NCBI GenBank assembly: GCA_045646865.1
Contig: JAZRLM010000018.1
Span: forward strand, 1-64,000
Source of the DNA: SIG440 sp045646865
GTDB taxonomy: Bacteria > Bacillota > Clostridia > Monoglobales > Monoglobaceae
Length of the DNA: 64,000 nucleotides
Direction: 5' to 3'
How positions within the stretch are numbered: the stretch's first letter is position 1; each line of letters starts with the position of its first letter. This document shows positions 35,601 through 44,454 of this stretch, piece after piece. The position numbers and the translations under genes were made by a program. The notes beneath the pieces are model-generated. The model was not told the DNA's origin. It searched no databases and worked only from the letters and a program-made list of their open reading frames with translations.

Positions 35601-38410
35601 CCTTCTGCTACGGAAATTTCTGCCGGAGTCTGTTCTGTTCCGTTTGCAAGAATATTTCCTGCCGCATCTTTTACAGTCGGGGGATTCATTATTTTTGTAG
35701 CTTCATCAGCGGAAACCTCGAAAGAATAAGTTTCTCCGCCATATGCTAAGATACCGTCTGCATCAACAATTTTTGATATATCAACATCATAACCGCCTGC
35801 CGCAAGACCGGTTCCATCGAATTTAATAGTAATACTTCTGCTGTCCGAACCTACAGAAACTTCAGATACAGGCAATATGGTTCCGTCTTTCTTTAAAACA
35901 ACTTTATCTGCAGAATCATTCTTGACAGCCTTTGACAAATAAAGAGTAATCGCTTTTTCTTTATTGGTATAGCCGTCATCCCCGATTATGCTCAAAAGTC
36001 GTTCAGGACGTGCATAAATATAATCATATTTCAATGTGGAGGCTTTGTCTAAATATCCAGCCATAACACCAATCATATTTACAACAACATTCTCAGGAAC
36101 AGCTGCATCATCAGTGCCTATAAACTGACCTGTGCCATAGTTATATAAATCAGTTGCAAGATTGTTGTTTGAATCTCTTTTGAGGACAAGTCTGATCTTA
36201 TACCATTCTCCCGTCTTCGCCAGTATTGCTTCAGTGGTGACAGAAGCATCCCCACTCAAAGCTTCATATGCATACTCGCTTTGTGTAAATGCCGCTGCAG
36301 TTCTGAATGAGTCAGCATTGGAATTTACATAATTTCCTGCCCCATAAGAACCGCTGATCGCAGCCGATATACCTGCACCGCTTGCTTTCGCCTTTGATCC
36401 TATGTAAAGTTTAGGGTTGCCATTTACGCCTGCAACATCTGCATCAATCACATAAACTTTATCAGCGTCTACATTTGATTTGTCGTTAAAGTTGTCACTT
36501 TTAAGTTTGCCATCTGCCTTTGTCGCATCAATATAAATACCACGAGTTTTACTTTGTTTTTCTTGGGTTTTGATTTCCATATATGTGCCGCTTGCATCTG
36601 ACACAACTTTTGTATCATTGGTTGTAACAGAATCCCAGTTGTCAAGATATCTCAAGTTATCCTGGAATTGTGTTGGGGGATTACCTACTGTATAGCCTGC
36701 CTCATTAAAACTAACCTTTGTCAGATAGTCTTCAATTGCTGTGAATGTATATGTTGCAGCCTTTACCGCTTTAGGTGTTGTTTCTGCTGACATAACCGTA
36801 TCCGGTACATCCAGAACATATTTTTGTCCGGCTGTCAGATTACCAAAACGAACTGTCACAATCTTGCCGTCTGCCTTAACAAAATATTTGCCGTCAATTT
36901 CAGTTCCGTCCTCTTTTTCAAAGGTAATTCCGCCTACTGTAGCCGGGTCAATATTCACACCGTATTCAAGTTCAATTACGCCCTCTACCGTACTGATAGT
37001 ATCACCTGATACACTTAAAGTTGGAGAGTACGGGCTTATATTTGCGTTAAGTGTGTCAACACTGAAGGTTGCGCTCTCGCTGTAAATATTCAACCCATTG
37101 CTTGACCTGATACCTGCCAATGACACTGTATAATTGCCTGTGGGAAGTCCGCCCTCAAAGGTCAAGACAATACCTCTGCCGTCTGCTGTTTCAGATACAG
37201 CAACATTTTCAACTTCTGCTCCGGCTCTTGTGACAGTAATGCCGTTCAAGCTGCCCTCTAACATATCATCCGACATATTAATGGTAACAGAACCTTCTAC
37301 ATCATTTCCAATGTATTTGCCAACAGACAAAACAGACAAAAGTCTTTCGGGATATGCAGCAGCATAGGTCATGTCAATCTTTCCGGCTGCAGCAAAGTTT
37401 CCCGCCGCTAGAGCTATAGCTTTTACCTCTGCATCTTCGGGAATTGCATATGCGTCTGTACCAATAAACCGTGATATTTCTTCTTTGTTTCGATAGTACA
37501 AATCAGAATAAATCTTTCCGTCTGTTTCCCTTCTCATAACCATAGTCGGTTTGTACCAACCATTTAGCGCCTCCAGAAGAATGCTACTGCCAGTCACGTA
37601 GTTAACATTTCCATCCTGTAAAACCGAAACGCCTTTCAACGAGCCATTTACTTTAACTATATTAAACAGTGAGTTTGCTCTTTTATTAACCCAAGTTCCA
37701 TCTGGGTTGATTGTAAATGCTGATCCAAATACCGTGCCATTCAGGTTAGAGTTTATATCAGCCTTTACAATATAAACCTTATCAGAGTCTATATGCTTTG
37801 CTTGATTGAGATTTTCACTACCGATTACAGCAATGCCGCCTGGATTTTTTGTCATTTCAGCAGTCACATATGTATCCTCTCCGTATTTTACAGCAGTAAT
37901 ACTGCTAGCGGCTGTATTGTTCCAGGTGTTTGTATAGTAAATATTGTCTTTTCCATTTTCAACTGTTCCTGCTTCGTATTCGCTGAAATCCGTTTTTGTC
38001 AACACTTTTTCTGCCGCCGAGAAAGCAAACTCAAACTCCTCAGCAAGAGTATCGGTCTCTGTGCCAACAGTAGCGGGTACCGTCAACTTATAGGAACCAA
38101 CGCCAAGACGGCCGAACCTAAGCTTTACCTTATTAGCTTCAGTAGTGGCAGCCACAACACCCTTGAATGCACCGTCATCGGTAGCCGTAATTGCTATTCC
38201 TTCAAGTGTGCTCTGGTCAATCGTCGCTGCATCAGCAAAGGTAAGGGTCAGCTCGCCTTCAACGGTTGCAATAACGGCGCCGTCAGAAAGTAACGCTCCG
38301 TTTGAATCGGAAACCGTTGGCGCTGCCAGCGTAGCGTTCGCCGCAACTCCCATCGGCAGCATTGTTACAATCATCAACACCGCCAACAATAATGAAATGT
38401 TTTTCTTCAT
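32621..38410 (-). CDS. Giant secreted SbsA-Ig/beta-sandwich repeat protein (1929 aa)
   Basis: ATG 38410 follows GGAGG by 7 bp and opens a signal peptide (NISLLLAVLMIVTMLPMGVAA). Four repeats of about 430-460 residues follow, each an SbsA-type Ig domain plus a concanavalin-like sandwich. The sandwich units open at KTDFSEYEAGTVENG, KVSFNEAGYTVGNPPTQ, KVDFNAEEGYVVDSAPTQ and YQDFTNATLPSG (DNA near 38000, 36715, 35340 and 34040). There is no SLH or sortase motif. It heads the minus-strand surface cluster and lies directly downstream of control block A, so it may be the first gene of the operon. Likely roles are adhesion, scaffolding or glycan binding. The frame ends at TGA 32623-32621 in a frameshift-like context. 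Confidence 0.8.
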   Translation of the reverse strand: MKKNISLLLAVLMIVTMLPMGVAANATLAAPTVSDSNGALLSDGAVIATVEGELTLTFADAATIDQSTLEGIAITATDDGAFKGVVAATTEANKVKLRFGRLGVGSYKLTVPATVGTETDTLAEEFEFAFSAAEKVLTKTDFSEYEAGTVENGKDNIYYTNTWNNTAASSITAVKYGEDTYVTAEMTKNPGGIAVIGSENLNQAKHIDSDKVYIVKADINSNLNGTVFGSAFTINPDGTWVNKRANSLFNIVKVNGSLKGVSVLQDGNVNYVTGSSILLEALNGWYKPTMVMRRETDGKIYSDLYYRNKEEISRFIGTDAYAIPEDAEVKAIALAAGNFAAAGKIDMTYAAAYPERLLSVLSVGKYIGNDVEGSVTINMSDDMLEGSLNGITVTRAGAEVENVAVSETADGRGIVLTFEGGLPTGNYTVSLAGIRSSNGLNIYSESATFSVDTLNANISPYSPTLSVSGDTISTVEGVIELEYGVNIDPATVGGITFEKEDGTEIDGKYFVKADGKIVTVRFGNLTAGQKYVLDVPDTVMSAETTPKAVKAATYTFTAIEDYLTKVSFNEAGYTVGNPPTQFQDNLRYLDNWDSVTTNDTKVVSDASGTYMEIKTQEKQSKTRGIYIDATKADGKLKSDNFNDKSNVDADKVYVIDADVAGVNGNPKLYIGSKAKASGAGISAAISGSYGAGNYVNSNADSFRTAAAFTQSEYAYEALSGDASVTTEAILAKTGEWYKIRLVLKRDSNNNLATDLYNYGTGQFIGTDDAAVPENVVVNMIGVMAGYLDKASTLKYDYIYARPERLLSIIGDDGYTNKEKAITLYLSKAVKNDSADKVVLKKDGTILPVSEVSVGSDSRSITIKFDGTGLAAGGYDVDISKIVDADGILAYGGETYSFEVSADEATKIMNPPTVKDAAGNILANGTEQTPAEISVAEGGVTLSFTGAIANPEVITFTKADGSAIKGKYIARTSECDVNISFGHLDNDAIYKVTVPITVKDVDDRTLTEEFVFYVKATEKYTTKVDFNAEEGYVVDSAPTQGQDNLQYMAGWAEDMTGVTIKSENGENYVNVANTASAAHGVLLKADGLPNNSFHDESIVNEKKAYVVEAKIRDSEKNTKDRYFGMGTDATPEGVPTTPGETNYAVVYYKGTTANGYGISGTPKISVDNSDNWIQPVLVLRQSPENANVIDRELYDGLNSYAYKGKVTEVPNHANPNVARGVRDKRIALNYWFGNAGTGNDIAYVYARPETLLSVIYSDEYKDGEPIKLYMSDDVDASSIENLKITSGGIEIEKVNVEIDPQDERTIIITAPDGLVAGEYSVDVSSLISSRSKLRGSSSPYIFSVSKDQGTTILSLFGCSVPEGEIDVDTEQIELTFSAPLNADAVNGVDFTKADGTPIKGALLKNVSGNKLILNFGRLEAGVDYKLEIKENAVKSADGKLTARAQIFNYTGFENYEVYQDFTNATLPSGAQPYGNDTATSWGNENIKVEISGDAEIMTDGDDSYLEIGRNSSGRYGLYLRPTTAKTFNHTFFNNNTDGKVLAVDVKLRGARLDGDASFDEPVLSAFSTSMNGAANPIWNPLSIYAAVGGTPGGYTYSGMLENYPAYHGYVMQKEEGTGYVHSTAVLKAGEDNKYTNIDTTSFSSINVEMSLFDAVAGKNLGTNICVNDQDGKDWDYSTSGNTYFYNSIDWIRLVGRYYESKNYMDYINNRVQITEFSVIHANAMDILKNYGYNNATRTISVAMSDDVSEASLENIKITKAGESVDVATSVSYDEQTRTVTVKFPYGLPEGDYQLDVNGLSSARGFNDGKMEIISFTVGADETYITKPVFKCGEKTIVTEVVNAETEILLSAATSVSVTATVGNKPADMVVFLGVYDENDNLVTVKAADISDDGVITATTSDFTAGKANSIKLFMWEDMVNIKPLFAPMCL

Positions 38411-38494
38411 GGAAAATTCCTCCCTCTTAATTTCCATTTATTTAAAATTTTTTTACATATTTTGTTTGTTAAATAACAACTATATTCCCACGTA

Positions 38495-38560
38495 GATATG
38501 TATATATTACTATATTATCGTAAATAAATCTATTTGTATATCACATTCTTTCTCATTTTT
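38495..38560 (-). promoter_or_regulatory. Control block A (AraC-linked), upstream of the surface operon
   Basis: Read on the minus strand, this has AGAATGTGATATACAAATAG followed by ATTTATTTACGATAATATAG, aligned with blocks B (40078-40150) and C (58541-58615) over about 60 bp with few differences. A possible minus-strand promoter is TTACGA, 17 bp, CATATC. It ends about 85 bp before the start of the 1929-residue gene. The match to the other two blocks is seen directly; the operator role is inferred. Confidence 0.6.
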
Positions 38561-38590
38561 TTAGAATTCTAACTTATGGCGAGAAAAATA

Positions 38591-38690
38591 ATGGAAAATA
38601 TAATAATAGCTTACAAATATGTATACATCAGGCTTGTTTTATTCAAATTTGTACCATTTATCATAACTAAATTAAATTATTTCTTCATAA
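38591..38690 (+). pseudogene. Relic of an AraC gene 5' end (copy A)
   Basis: GAGAAAAATAATGGAAAAT at 38581-38599 matches the start region of the intact AraC gene at 40183, and ATG 38591 lies 56 bp after the shared TGTATATCAC motif (57 bp in the intact copy). The first residues MENIIIAYK parallel MENLITVYK; then similarity is lost and a stop follows after about 37 codons. Only the leader and start survive. Confidence 0.55.
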
Positions 38691-39962
38691 CATACTCATA
38701 AAACTATTCATATCTACAACTGTATCGTTAAGCCTCGATTCTTCTGCCGCAAAGCAAATCAAATGGCTTACACAAGATACCATTACATCGGATATTGAAT
38801 CTGAAGGGTTTCCGTTGGCAATATAATCATAAAGGTCCTGCATAATTCCCGAATCACCACCACCATGACCGCCTGCAATTGATTGGTCAAATTCATTATC
38901 AGGATTATAAAGTTGAGTGGTTTCTCTGGTTGCAAAATCATAAAATTCCAATGACTGATTTTCCATATCGGCACGGAGTTCACCTTTTGTTCCCATAAAA
39001 GTTGATATTCTTCCGCCTTTGTTAAATGCCGACATTGTAAGGGTGGCGTATTTATTTTCCCCAAACTGAATATTTACAACTTGATGGTCAACTACATCAT
39101 TATCGCAATAGTAGACACATCTTCCGTAAGGAGATGTCTTTAATATCTCATCGACCTCTTCGTCGGTAGGATTGAATTTATTTGCTGCTATTGCTCTGAA
39201 ATGCTGTACTTCTGCAGTATCAATTTTATATACATTGGGCGCATAGTAGAAACACTCGTTTTTATGAGGACATCCGTCTGTACAGCGTTTTGCCGCATTT
39301 TCCGGAGCATTTTCTTCTTTGAAAAAAGAACGTGTACCAAATGATTGAACCTTTGTGCAAGGTTCTCCAACAAGCCATTGCAGCAGGTCCGTATCATGAC
39401 AGCATTTTGCGAGTATCATAGGTGCGGATTCATCAGTCTTTCTCCAGTTACCCCTCACAAAACTATGGCTCATATGCACATTTCCAACACCTTCGGTATG
39501 TACAATATTTATTATCTCGCCAATCTTGCCGCTTGTAATAACTTCTTTTACTCTTTTATAAAATGGTGTATACCTCAAAACGTGACAAACTAATACCCTA
39601 ACATTATTTTTATTTGCGGATTCGCAAATTTTAAAGCACTCTTCAGGTGTGGGTGCTATAGGTTTTTCAAGAAGTAAATCATACTTTTTCTCTATTGCCA
39701 TCATAGCAGGCTCAAAATGCATTTTATCCTGCGTACAAATCATCGCAATATCAGCAAATTTAGGCAATGTCAGAAGTTCTTCGTAACTTTCGAAGCATTT
39801 ATCCGCCGGAACGCTATAGTGTTTTCTTAAATATTCTCTTTTTTCCGGAACAGGTTCTGCCAATCCTACCAACTTAAATTTATCAGGATTCAAATTAAGA
39901 AATTTTAAATAACTGCTACCACGATCGCCGCCACCTATCAGTATAAGTGATAATTGTTTCAT
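38685..39962 (-). CDS. Gfo/Idh/MocA-family oxidoreductase
   Basis: ATG 39962 follows GGAGG and begins directly with the Rossmann strand KQLSLILIGGGDRGSSY, so the 22 extra residues of the longer frame are dropped. The 425-residue protein has the family Lys motif LLEKPIAPTPEE and a C-terminal substrate domain with CCHDTDLLQWLVG. A cysteine group, CTDGCPHKNEC (about residues 240-250), is seen in some members and may bind metal. It would oxidise or epimerise a sugar or inositol with NAD(P). It faces away from the AraC gene at 40183 across control block B, so it is the probable direct target. Confidence 0.88.
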   Translation of the reverse strand: MKQLSLILIGGGDRGSSYLKFLNLNPDKFKLVGLAEPVPEKREYLRKHYSVPADKCFESYEELLTLPKFADIAMICTQDKMHFEPAMMAIEKKYDLLLEKPIAPTPEECFKICESANKNNVRVLVCHVLRYTPFYKRVKEVITSGKIGEIINIVHTEGVGNVHMSHSFVRGNWRKTDESAPMILAKCCHDTDLLQWLVGEPCTKVQSFGTRSFFKEENAPENAAKRCTDGCPHKNECFYYAPNVYKIDTAEVQHFRAIAANKFNPTDEEVDEILKTSPYGRCVYYCDNDVVDHQVVNIQFGENKYATLTMSAFNKGGRISTFMGTKGELRADMENQSLEFYDFATRETTQLYNPDNEFDQSIAGGHGGGDSGIMQDLYDYIANGNPSDSISDVMVSCVSHLICFAAEESRLNDTVVDMNSFMSML

Positions 39963-40057
39963 AAAAACTGCCTCCATATTAATCGGATTTATAGGATAAA
40001 TTCTAAAAATAATGAATCTCTTATTCATAACAAATTTTTATTTTTTCGAAAAATTAT

Positions 40058-40086
40058 TTGACATAATTAATACATTCCACTATAAT
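40058..40086 (+). promoter_or_regulatory. Promoter of the AraC gene
   Basis: TTGACA (40058-40063) and TATAAT (40081-40086) with a 17-bp spacer are a full consensus match. The transcript would start near 40093 and carry a leader of about 90 bases that covers most of control block B. In copies A and C the equivalent promoter is not recognisable. Confidence 0.75.
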
Positions 40087-40150
40087 ATATATGTACACTA
40101 CTATCCTATCACAATTAAATTTATTTGTATATCACATTCTTACTCATTTT
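40078..40150 (-). promoter_or_regulatory. Control block B (AraC-linked), intact divergent copy
   Basis: On the minus strand the block reads AAGAATGTGATATACAAATA, then AATTTAATTGTGATAGGATAG and GTGTACATATATATTATAG, colinear with blocks A and C. Imperfect direct repeats of GATAxxxAxAxTA type about 23 bp apart would suit an AraC dimer. A minus-strand promoter candidate is TTGTGA, 17 bp, TATATA, aimed at the Gfo/Idh gene (start 39962). Confidence 0.6.
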
Positions 40151-40182
40151 TTTAAATTTCTTGCTTGAGAGGAGAGATAATA

Positions 40183-40971
40183 ATGGAAAATCTGATAACG
40201 GTTTACAAGTCTGATTATTATAACTCATGGGAGATGACACATGCAAAGTCTACAATTCCCCGCACTGTATCGCATTACGAAATAGAATTTTATACTACTT
40301 CCGGAAATACAAGCGTCATAAACGGTGTCAAATATCCTCAGGAGAAAAACAGTATTCTTATAGCAAAACCGGGTGACATCAGATATAGCATCGACCGTTT
40401 TGAATGCTATTGCTTACATTTTTCAACAGAAACAAATTCTATTACCGATACAATTGCGCATCTGCCCCATGTATTTAAGCCGCATGCAATAGAAAAAATT
40501 GCCGAGGTTTTTAAAGCTTTGATAAACGCGTATTCCTCCAGAGCAGCCGGAGCTCAATTGCTTGTTCAGGCAAAATCACTTGAACTTATAAGCATTCTCG
40601 CTAATGAGCATTGCGATCTTCCGGCTTATCAGTATTCTAAATATTCCAAAAATATTTCAGACGCATGTGAATATATGGCAAAATTTTTTGACAAGAATAT
40701 CACCTTAGAGGATATTGCCAAGGTCGCAAATTTAAGTCCTGGATTTTTCCATAGCATATTTAAGTTAGCAAAGCAAAAAACTCCCCGGAAATATCTTTTG
40801 CAAATACGCCTGTCAATGTCAAAAAACCTTCTTCGAAACAGTGAAAAACCGCTATCGGAAATTGCTATTTTGTGTGGTTTCGAAAGTCAAGCGTATTTCA
40901 GTTACGTTTTCAAAAAAGAAACGGGCCTATCACCCAAAAAATATCGCACTATGCAGCAACTGATTATATAG
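40183..40971 (+). CDS. AraC-family regulator, the surviving copy of a triplicated module
   Basis: ATG 40183 is chosen with GAGGAGAG before it; the in-frame start at 40165 overlaps this site. The 262-residue protein has an N-terminal cupin-like sensor (HYEIEFYTTSGNTSVINGV, about 30-90). Its C-terminal tandem HTH, about 160-258, includes DIAKVANLSPGFFHSIFKLA and IAILCGFESQAYFSYVFKKETG. It is divergent from the Gfo/Idh gene and convergent with the GH20 gene beyond a terminator. Relics of its first codons with the same leader occur at 38591 and 58641. It may now serve all three control blocks in trans (inference). It ends in TAG. Confidence 0.9.
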   Translation: MENLITVYKSDYYNSWEMTHAKSTIPRTVSHYEIEFYTTSGNTSVINGVKYPQEKNSILIAKPGDIRYSIDRFECYCLHFSTETNSITDTIAHLPHVFKPHAIEKIAEVFKALINAYSSRAAGAQLLVQAKSLELISILANEHCDLPAYQYSKYSKNISDACEYMAKFFDKNITLEDIAKVANLSPGFFHSIFKLAKQKTPRKYLLQIRLSMSKNLLRNSEKPLSEIAILCGFESQAYFSYVFKKETGLSPKKYRTMQQLII

Positions 40972-41012
40972 AATGTCCCGTCACCATATATTTACAAACG
41001 GAAAACAACAAA

Positions 41013-41062
41013 AAGTGCGTTTTTCAAGACTATCTCTAATCTTGCGGAACGCACTTCATTTT
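41013..41062. terminator. Bidirectional terminator between AraC and GH20 genes
   Basis: AAGTGCGTT (41013-41021) pairs with AACGCACTT (41048-41056), and CAAGA with TCTTG inside; A-rich sequence precedes and TCATTTTT follows. It separates two convergent genes, as expected. Confidence 0.75.
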
Positions 41063-41086
41063 TAAGACCTGTGAATTTTTAAATTT

Positions 41087-42964
41087 TCACATTTCTCCTG
41101 CAGGTGACACTAAAAACGGAACCGTTGCAGAATATGTTTCCTCATTTATCAGTATTTCCGGTTCCAATTCCTCAATCACCGATATTTCACCATTTAAATA
41201 TCTATTTATCACTTCAGCAGAATAAGATACTCTTGCTATTACCCCGCCAAATCTGAAATTTAAAACCTCATAACCAAATGCTTTGTAGTCTTTCATCCAC
41301 TGTTTTTCGTGACACACAGCAAATTCTTCATACCATTTTTTGAGTTGTGGCAAATACTCATATGCGACTTTGGACAAATACTTTTTATCATCCTCTTTAT
41401 ATTTCTTCCGTAGATTTTTTACGAGTTCAGCTTTCATTGCTCCGATTTTATACAGCAAATATGCATAGTTGTAATCAGCCTTATTTATATCGTTTTTCTC
41501 GCAAAGTTCTTTCATTCTTTTTGCACAATTTTCGTAGATTTGTACAATTTCATCACAAGAATCATATCTTACGCTCAAATCATAAAGAATGTCTGAATAA
41601 AAAAGCCTCTTTCCCATCAAAAGTTCTGCACCGCCTCCGTTGCTTTGTATCCACTCATCCAGATAGGGATTAGGTTTTATAAACGAGAAATTTCCCATCA
41701 GCCTTGCATCATCAAATTTTATTTTTGTAAGAAATTCAGAAACTCTTTTTATGTCATCCTCAGTACATTTATCGCCTTTATAACAGTATTCAGAATAAAC
41801 AGGAAGAAGCGACCGTGCAAAAAAAGCATTTGTTTCATTACCATCATCCCCCCATGTTGTTGCAATAACAGTTTTCACATTATGTTTTATACACGACTTC
41901 AGTGCTGTTACAGAGTTTATATACGAATAATCGTGCGCCGGCAAAAAACCAAACCATGTACCTATTGCCCCTGCAAAAGCAATATTTCCTGAAAGTTCAT
42001 AATGTTTTTTAAACATATTATCATACATTTCATCTTTATCATGATAGTAATCCCAATATACAAGTTCAACATCGGGGATTTGTTCTTTTAGTCCTTCAGG
42101 AAAATCAAAATTGTATCTATAATAACCGCCTGCGCCAAGTCTGAAAAACATATCACTCCATATCATAGGATGAAAATCATATTTTTTGCACAGACCCGTC
42201 ACAACATCAAGATGTTTTTTTATAATATCAAATTTATTCTCGTAACCATTTTTATCAAGATATTGCCCTCTGCCAATACTATGTGCCTCATCCATACCAA
42301 TGTGAATTTTTTCTGTTTTATACATTTCGCGGCAAGTCTTCAAAGCATCTTCAATGAATTTATATGTTTCTTCCTCTCCGCATAGCAAAACATCATCCGT
42401 ATCTCTTATATTTAAGATTCCTTCACCGGTATAATCAGGACCTCCTGAGTTTGACCACTTCAAGTAGTGAGTCATATGTCCAAGTGTTTGTATACAAGGA
42501 ATGATTTCTATGCCCAATTTTTCCCCGTATTCAACCACTTCCCATATCTCTTCCTTTGAATATCTTCCTCTTAAATAACCAAAACGTGGTCTGTTTTCTA
42601 TTTCAAATGTATCTTCGGTATAAAGCATTAGAAAATCAAACCCTAAAGCTGCTATATAATTTATATATTGTTTTAAAGAGGAAACCCTCATTACACCATT
42701 TCTTGAGCAATCAAGAAAAAATCCTAAATTTTTAAAATGCTTTTTTTCCTCAACAACGAATTCTGTTTTTCCTTCTGTAATGTTTAGCGCAAATAGAAAG
42801 CACGCTCGTGCAAATTCTGTTTTGGAGGCAGCACCAATTTTTGCACATTTACCATCATACTCAATCTTAATTCGGTCATGTTTATAAAAAATGATTTCGC
42901 CATCATATTTAAAATCGATAGTTTCAAAAATTGTTTCTTTTATACTTTTGCAATCCACATTCAT
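41087..42964 (-). CDS. GH20 beta-N-acetylhexosaminidase-like enzyme, copy 1
   Basis: The product has 625 residues and no signal peptide, so it is cytoplasmic. The N-terminal alpha/beta domain (about 1-100) leads into a barrel beginning KNLGFFLDCSRNGVMRV; FLMLYTEDTFEIENRP and IPCIQTLGHMTHYLKW follow. The catalytic Asp-Glu pair is in IHIGMDEAHSIG (about residue 230). A helical C-terminal region closes the protein. AGGAG precedes ATG 42964 by only 3 bp; GTG 42958 would be better spaced. GH20 enzymes remove terminal GlcNAc, GalNAc or related sugars by substrate-assisted catalysis. It is the last gene of the 55-41 kb minus-strand run. Confidence 0.85.
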   Translation of the reverse strand: MNVDCKSIKETIFETIDFKYDGEIIFYKHDRIKIEYDGKCAKIGAASKTEFARACFLFALNITEGKTEFVVEEKKHFKNLGFFLDCSRNGVMRVSSLKQYINYIAALGFDFLMLYTEDTFEIENRPRFGYLRGRYSKEEIWEVVEYGEKLGIEIIPCIQTLGHMTHYLKWSNSGGPDYTGEGILNIRDTDDVLLCGEEETYKFIEDALKTCREMYKTEKIHIGMDEAHSIGRGQYLDKNGYENKFDIIKKHLDVVTGLCKKYDFHPMIWSDMFFRLGAGGYYRYNFDFPEGLKEQIPDVELVYWDYYHDKDEMYDNMFKKHYELSGNIAFAGAIGTWFGFLPAHDYSYINSVTALKSCIKHNVKTVIATTWGDDGNETNAFFARSLLPVYSEYCYKGDKCTEDDIKRVSEFLTKIKFDDARLMGNFSFIKPNPYLDEWIQSNGGGAELLMGKRLFYSDILYDLSVRYDSCDEIVQIYENCAKRMKELCEKNDINKADYNYAYLLYKIGAMKAELVKNLRKKYKEDDKKYLSKVAYEYLPQLKKWYEEFAVCHEKQWMKDYKAFGYEVLNFRFGGVIARVSYSAEVINRYLNGEISVIEELEPEILINEETYSATVPFLVSPAGEM

Positions 42965-42986
42965 TCACTCCTAATTTTTAATAAAT

Positions 42987-43725
42987 CTAAAACATCACAT
43001 TGGCTATATATGGTCTGTGATCACTGGGGTTCTCATCTAAAGCCTCTGCATTTTTTACTGTAATACTTTTGTCTACAAAAATGTAGTCTATTTTTCTGTT
43101 GGGAGCATCCGATGAATGTGTAAAAGAACTTTTATCAATTTTTTCAGGAGCAGTATCTTTTAAAATAGTTTTAAGCTTCTGAATCAATGTTTCATGCGGT
43201 TCCATATTTAAGTCACCCATCAATACACAAGGATATTCAGCATCTGCCACAAGTTTTTTAACAACGTTTACAACAGTCTTCTTTTCGGAGTCAGCCAATC
43301 CAAAATGCGCAACTAAAACCATAACCTTTTGTCCGTTTAAGTCAATAATCGCTTTTGCAATGCTCCGTGCCTCACATCGCGGGTTTTCTTCAAGTGAACC
43401 GGCAGGAATGGCAATGGTTTCAGCTTCTATAATGGGATATTTAGATAAAACTGCGTTACCATAAGGGCTGTCTTTATCTAAAATCGCCTGTGCAAAATAG
43501 TGATAGTCATAGCCTGCTTCCATAGCAATCTGTTCGGGCTGGTTGTTGAAAATGGAGCCCATTTCATGTACCTCATTTAATCCCACAATATCTGCCTCGT
43601 ACTTTTTAATAACATTTGCCACTAAAGAGGGTTTTACTAATGTAGGCTCCATCCATGCCTTCCCGGCTTTAAATTTCCGGATAGTTTCTTCCTGACATAA
43701 TATTATAAGTCATAAGTCTAATCAT
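42987..43725 (-). pseudogene. Endonuclease/exonuclease/phosphatase-family protein, frameshifted near the start
   Basis: ATG 43725 lies 1 bp after the preceding stop codon and opens MIRLMTYNIMSGRNYPE, the usual start of this family. The frame then hits TAA near 43670. In the +1 frame the protein continues KAGKAWMEPTLVKPSLVA and runs to 42987. Removing one A from the GAAATTTAAA run restores NYPEFKAGKAWMEP. The rest is intact: IVGLNEVHEMG, VAHFGLADSEKK, MGDLNMEPHE and the closing NPSDHRPYIANVMF, with the catalytic acids and His. It is either a one-base mutation or an assembly error. The family hydrolyses phosphodiesters, for example nucleic acids or phospholipid head groups. Confidence 0.75.
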
Positions 43726-43726
43726 T

Positions 43727-44421
43727 TTAATTTCCCCGTCCGGTTTTGGTTGTATGCCTCAACCCATCTGTACTTTTTTCAACCCGCATTGCGAAATTGA
43801 ATATATCTGTTTCAACACTCATCCAAAAATCTTCTTCCGGGAAAACATCACGGTTTGCCGCATCAAAAAATTTTGCTCCGCTTGTTTTGCGGCACTCTCT
43901 AATACCGCTTGCAAGGTCAATCGATTGACCTTCTATCAAACTTTTTATATATTCGGCACAGAGTGTATCTTCCCTTGTTGATTCTTTGCCTTCCAGCCCC
44001 ATACATACTAATGAAACCTCATCTGCTCCACTATTTTTTATATACTCTGCCACAGCCTTTGCATTAACAAAGCTACCCGTCAGTATTTCGGTAGCATTAC
44101 AAGCATTCGCAATTCCTTGCGTACCTGCACTGGTGGTATGTATAACCGTCTTACCCGAAAAATCAATATCTTTTATTTGAGATGGTGAATTTCCATAATC
44201 AAAACCCGGACAGATTTTTCCACCTCTTTCTCCAATCAGCACTGTATCGGGATTATCTTTATATTGATATGCCACATCTAAATCGCCCACAGGAATGAGG
44301 TCTGCAGCTCCATTATTAATTACATATGTTTCTACCGTCATAGCACAAACACATCAATTATCACCGTAAGTCCTTTTGCTGCTTTTGCCCCTTCAATGAG
44401 TTCAAGAATATGTATATTCAT
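43727..44421 (-). pseudogene. ComB-like 2-phosphosulfolactate phosphatase, frameshifted
   Basis: ATG 44421 with GGGAG opens MNIHILELIEGAKAAKGLTVIIDVF; one base is missing at about 44345, so the frame ends in TGA. One extra base there restores IDVFRAMTVETYVINNGA, the standard ComB N-terminal motif. From 44341 on the protein is intact: LIGERGGKICPGFDYGNSP, VIHTTSAGTQGI and DEVSLVCMGLEG. ComB removes phosphate from phosphosulfolactate in coenzyme M synthesis. In clostridial sugar clusters its homologues must do something else, as coenzyme M is not expected. A second single-base frame error in the next gene suggests either joint decay or sequencing error. Confidence 0.7.
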
Positions 44422-44454
44422 CTCTTTTGCTCCCACTAAATTTAATTTATTGTG

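Noticed and set aside
43660..43680. Programmed frameshift in the EEP-family gene
   Set aside because: The sequence GAAATTTAAA is not a known +1 slip site and the needed shift is explained by one extra A in a homopolymer.
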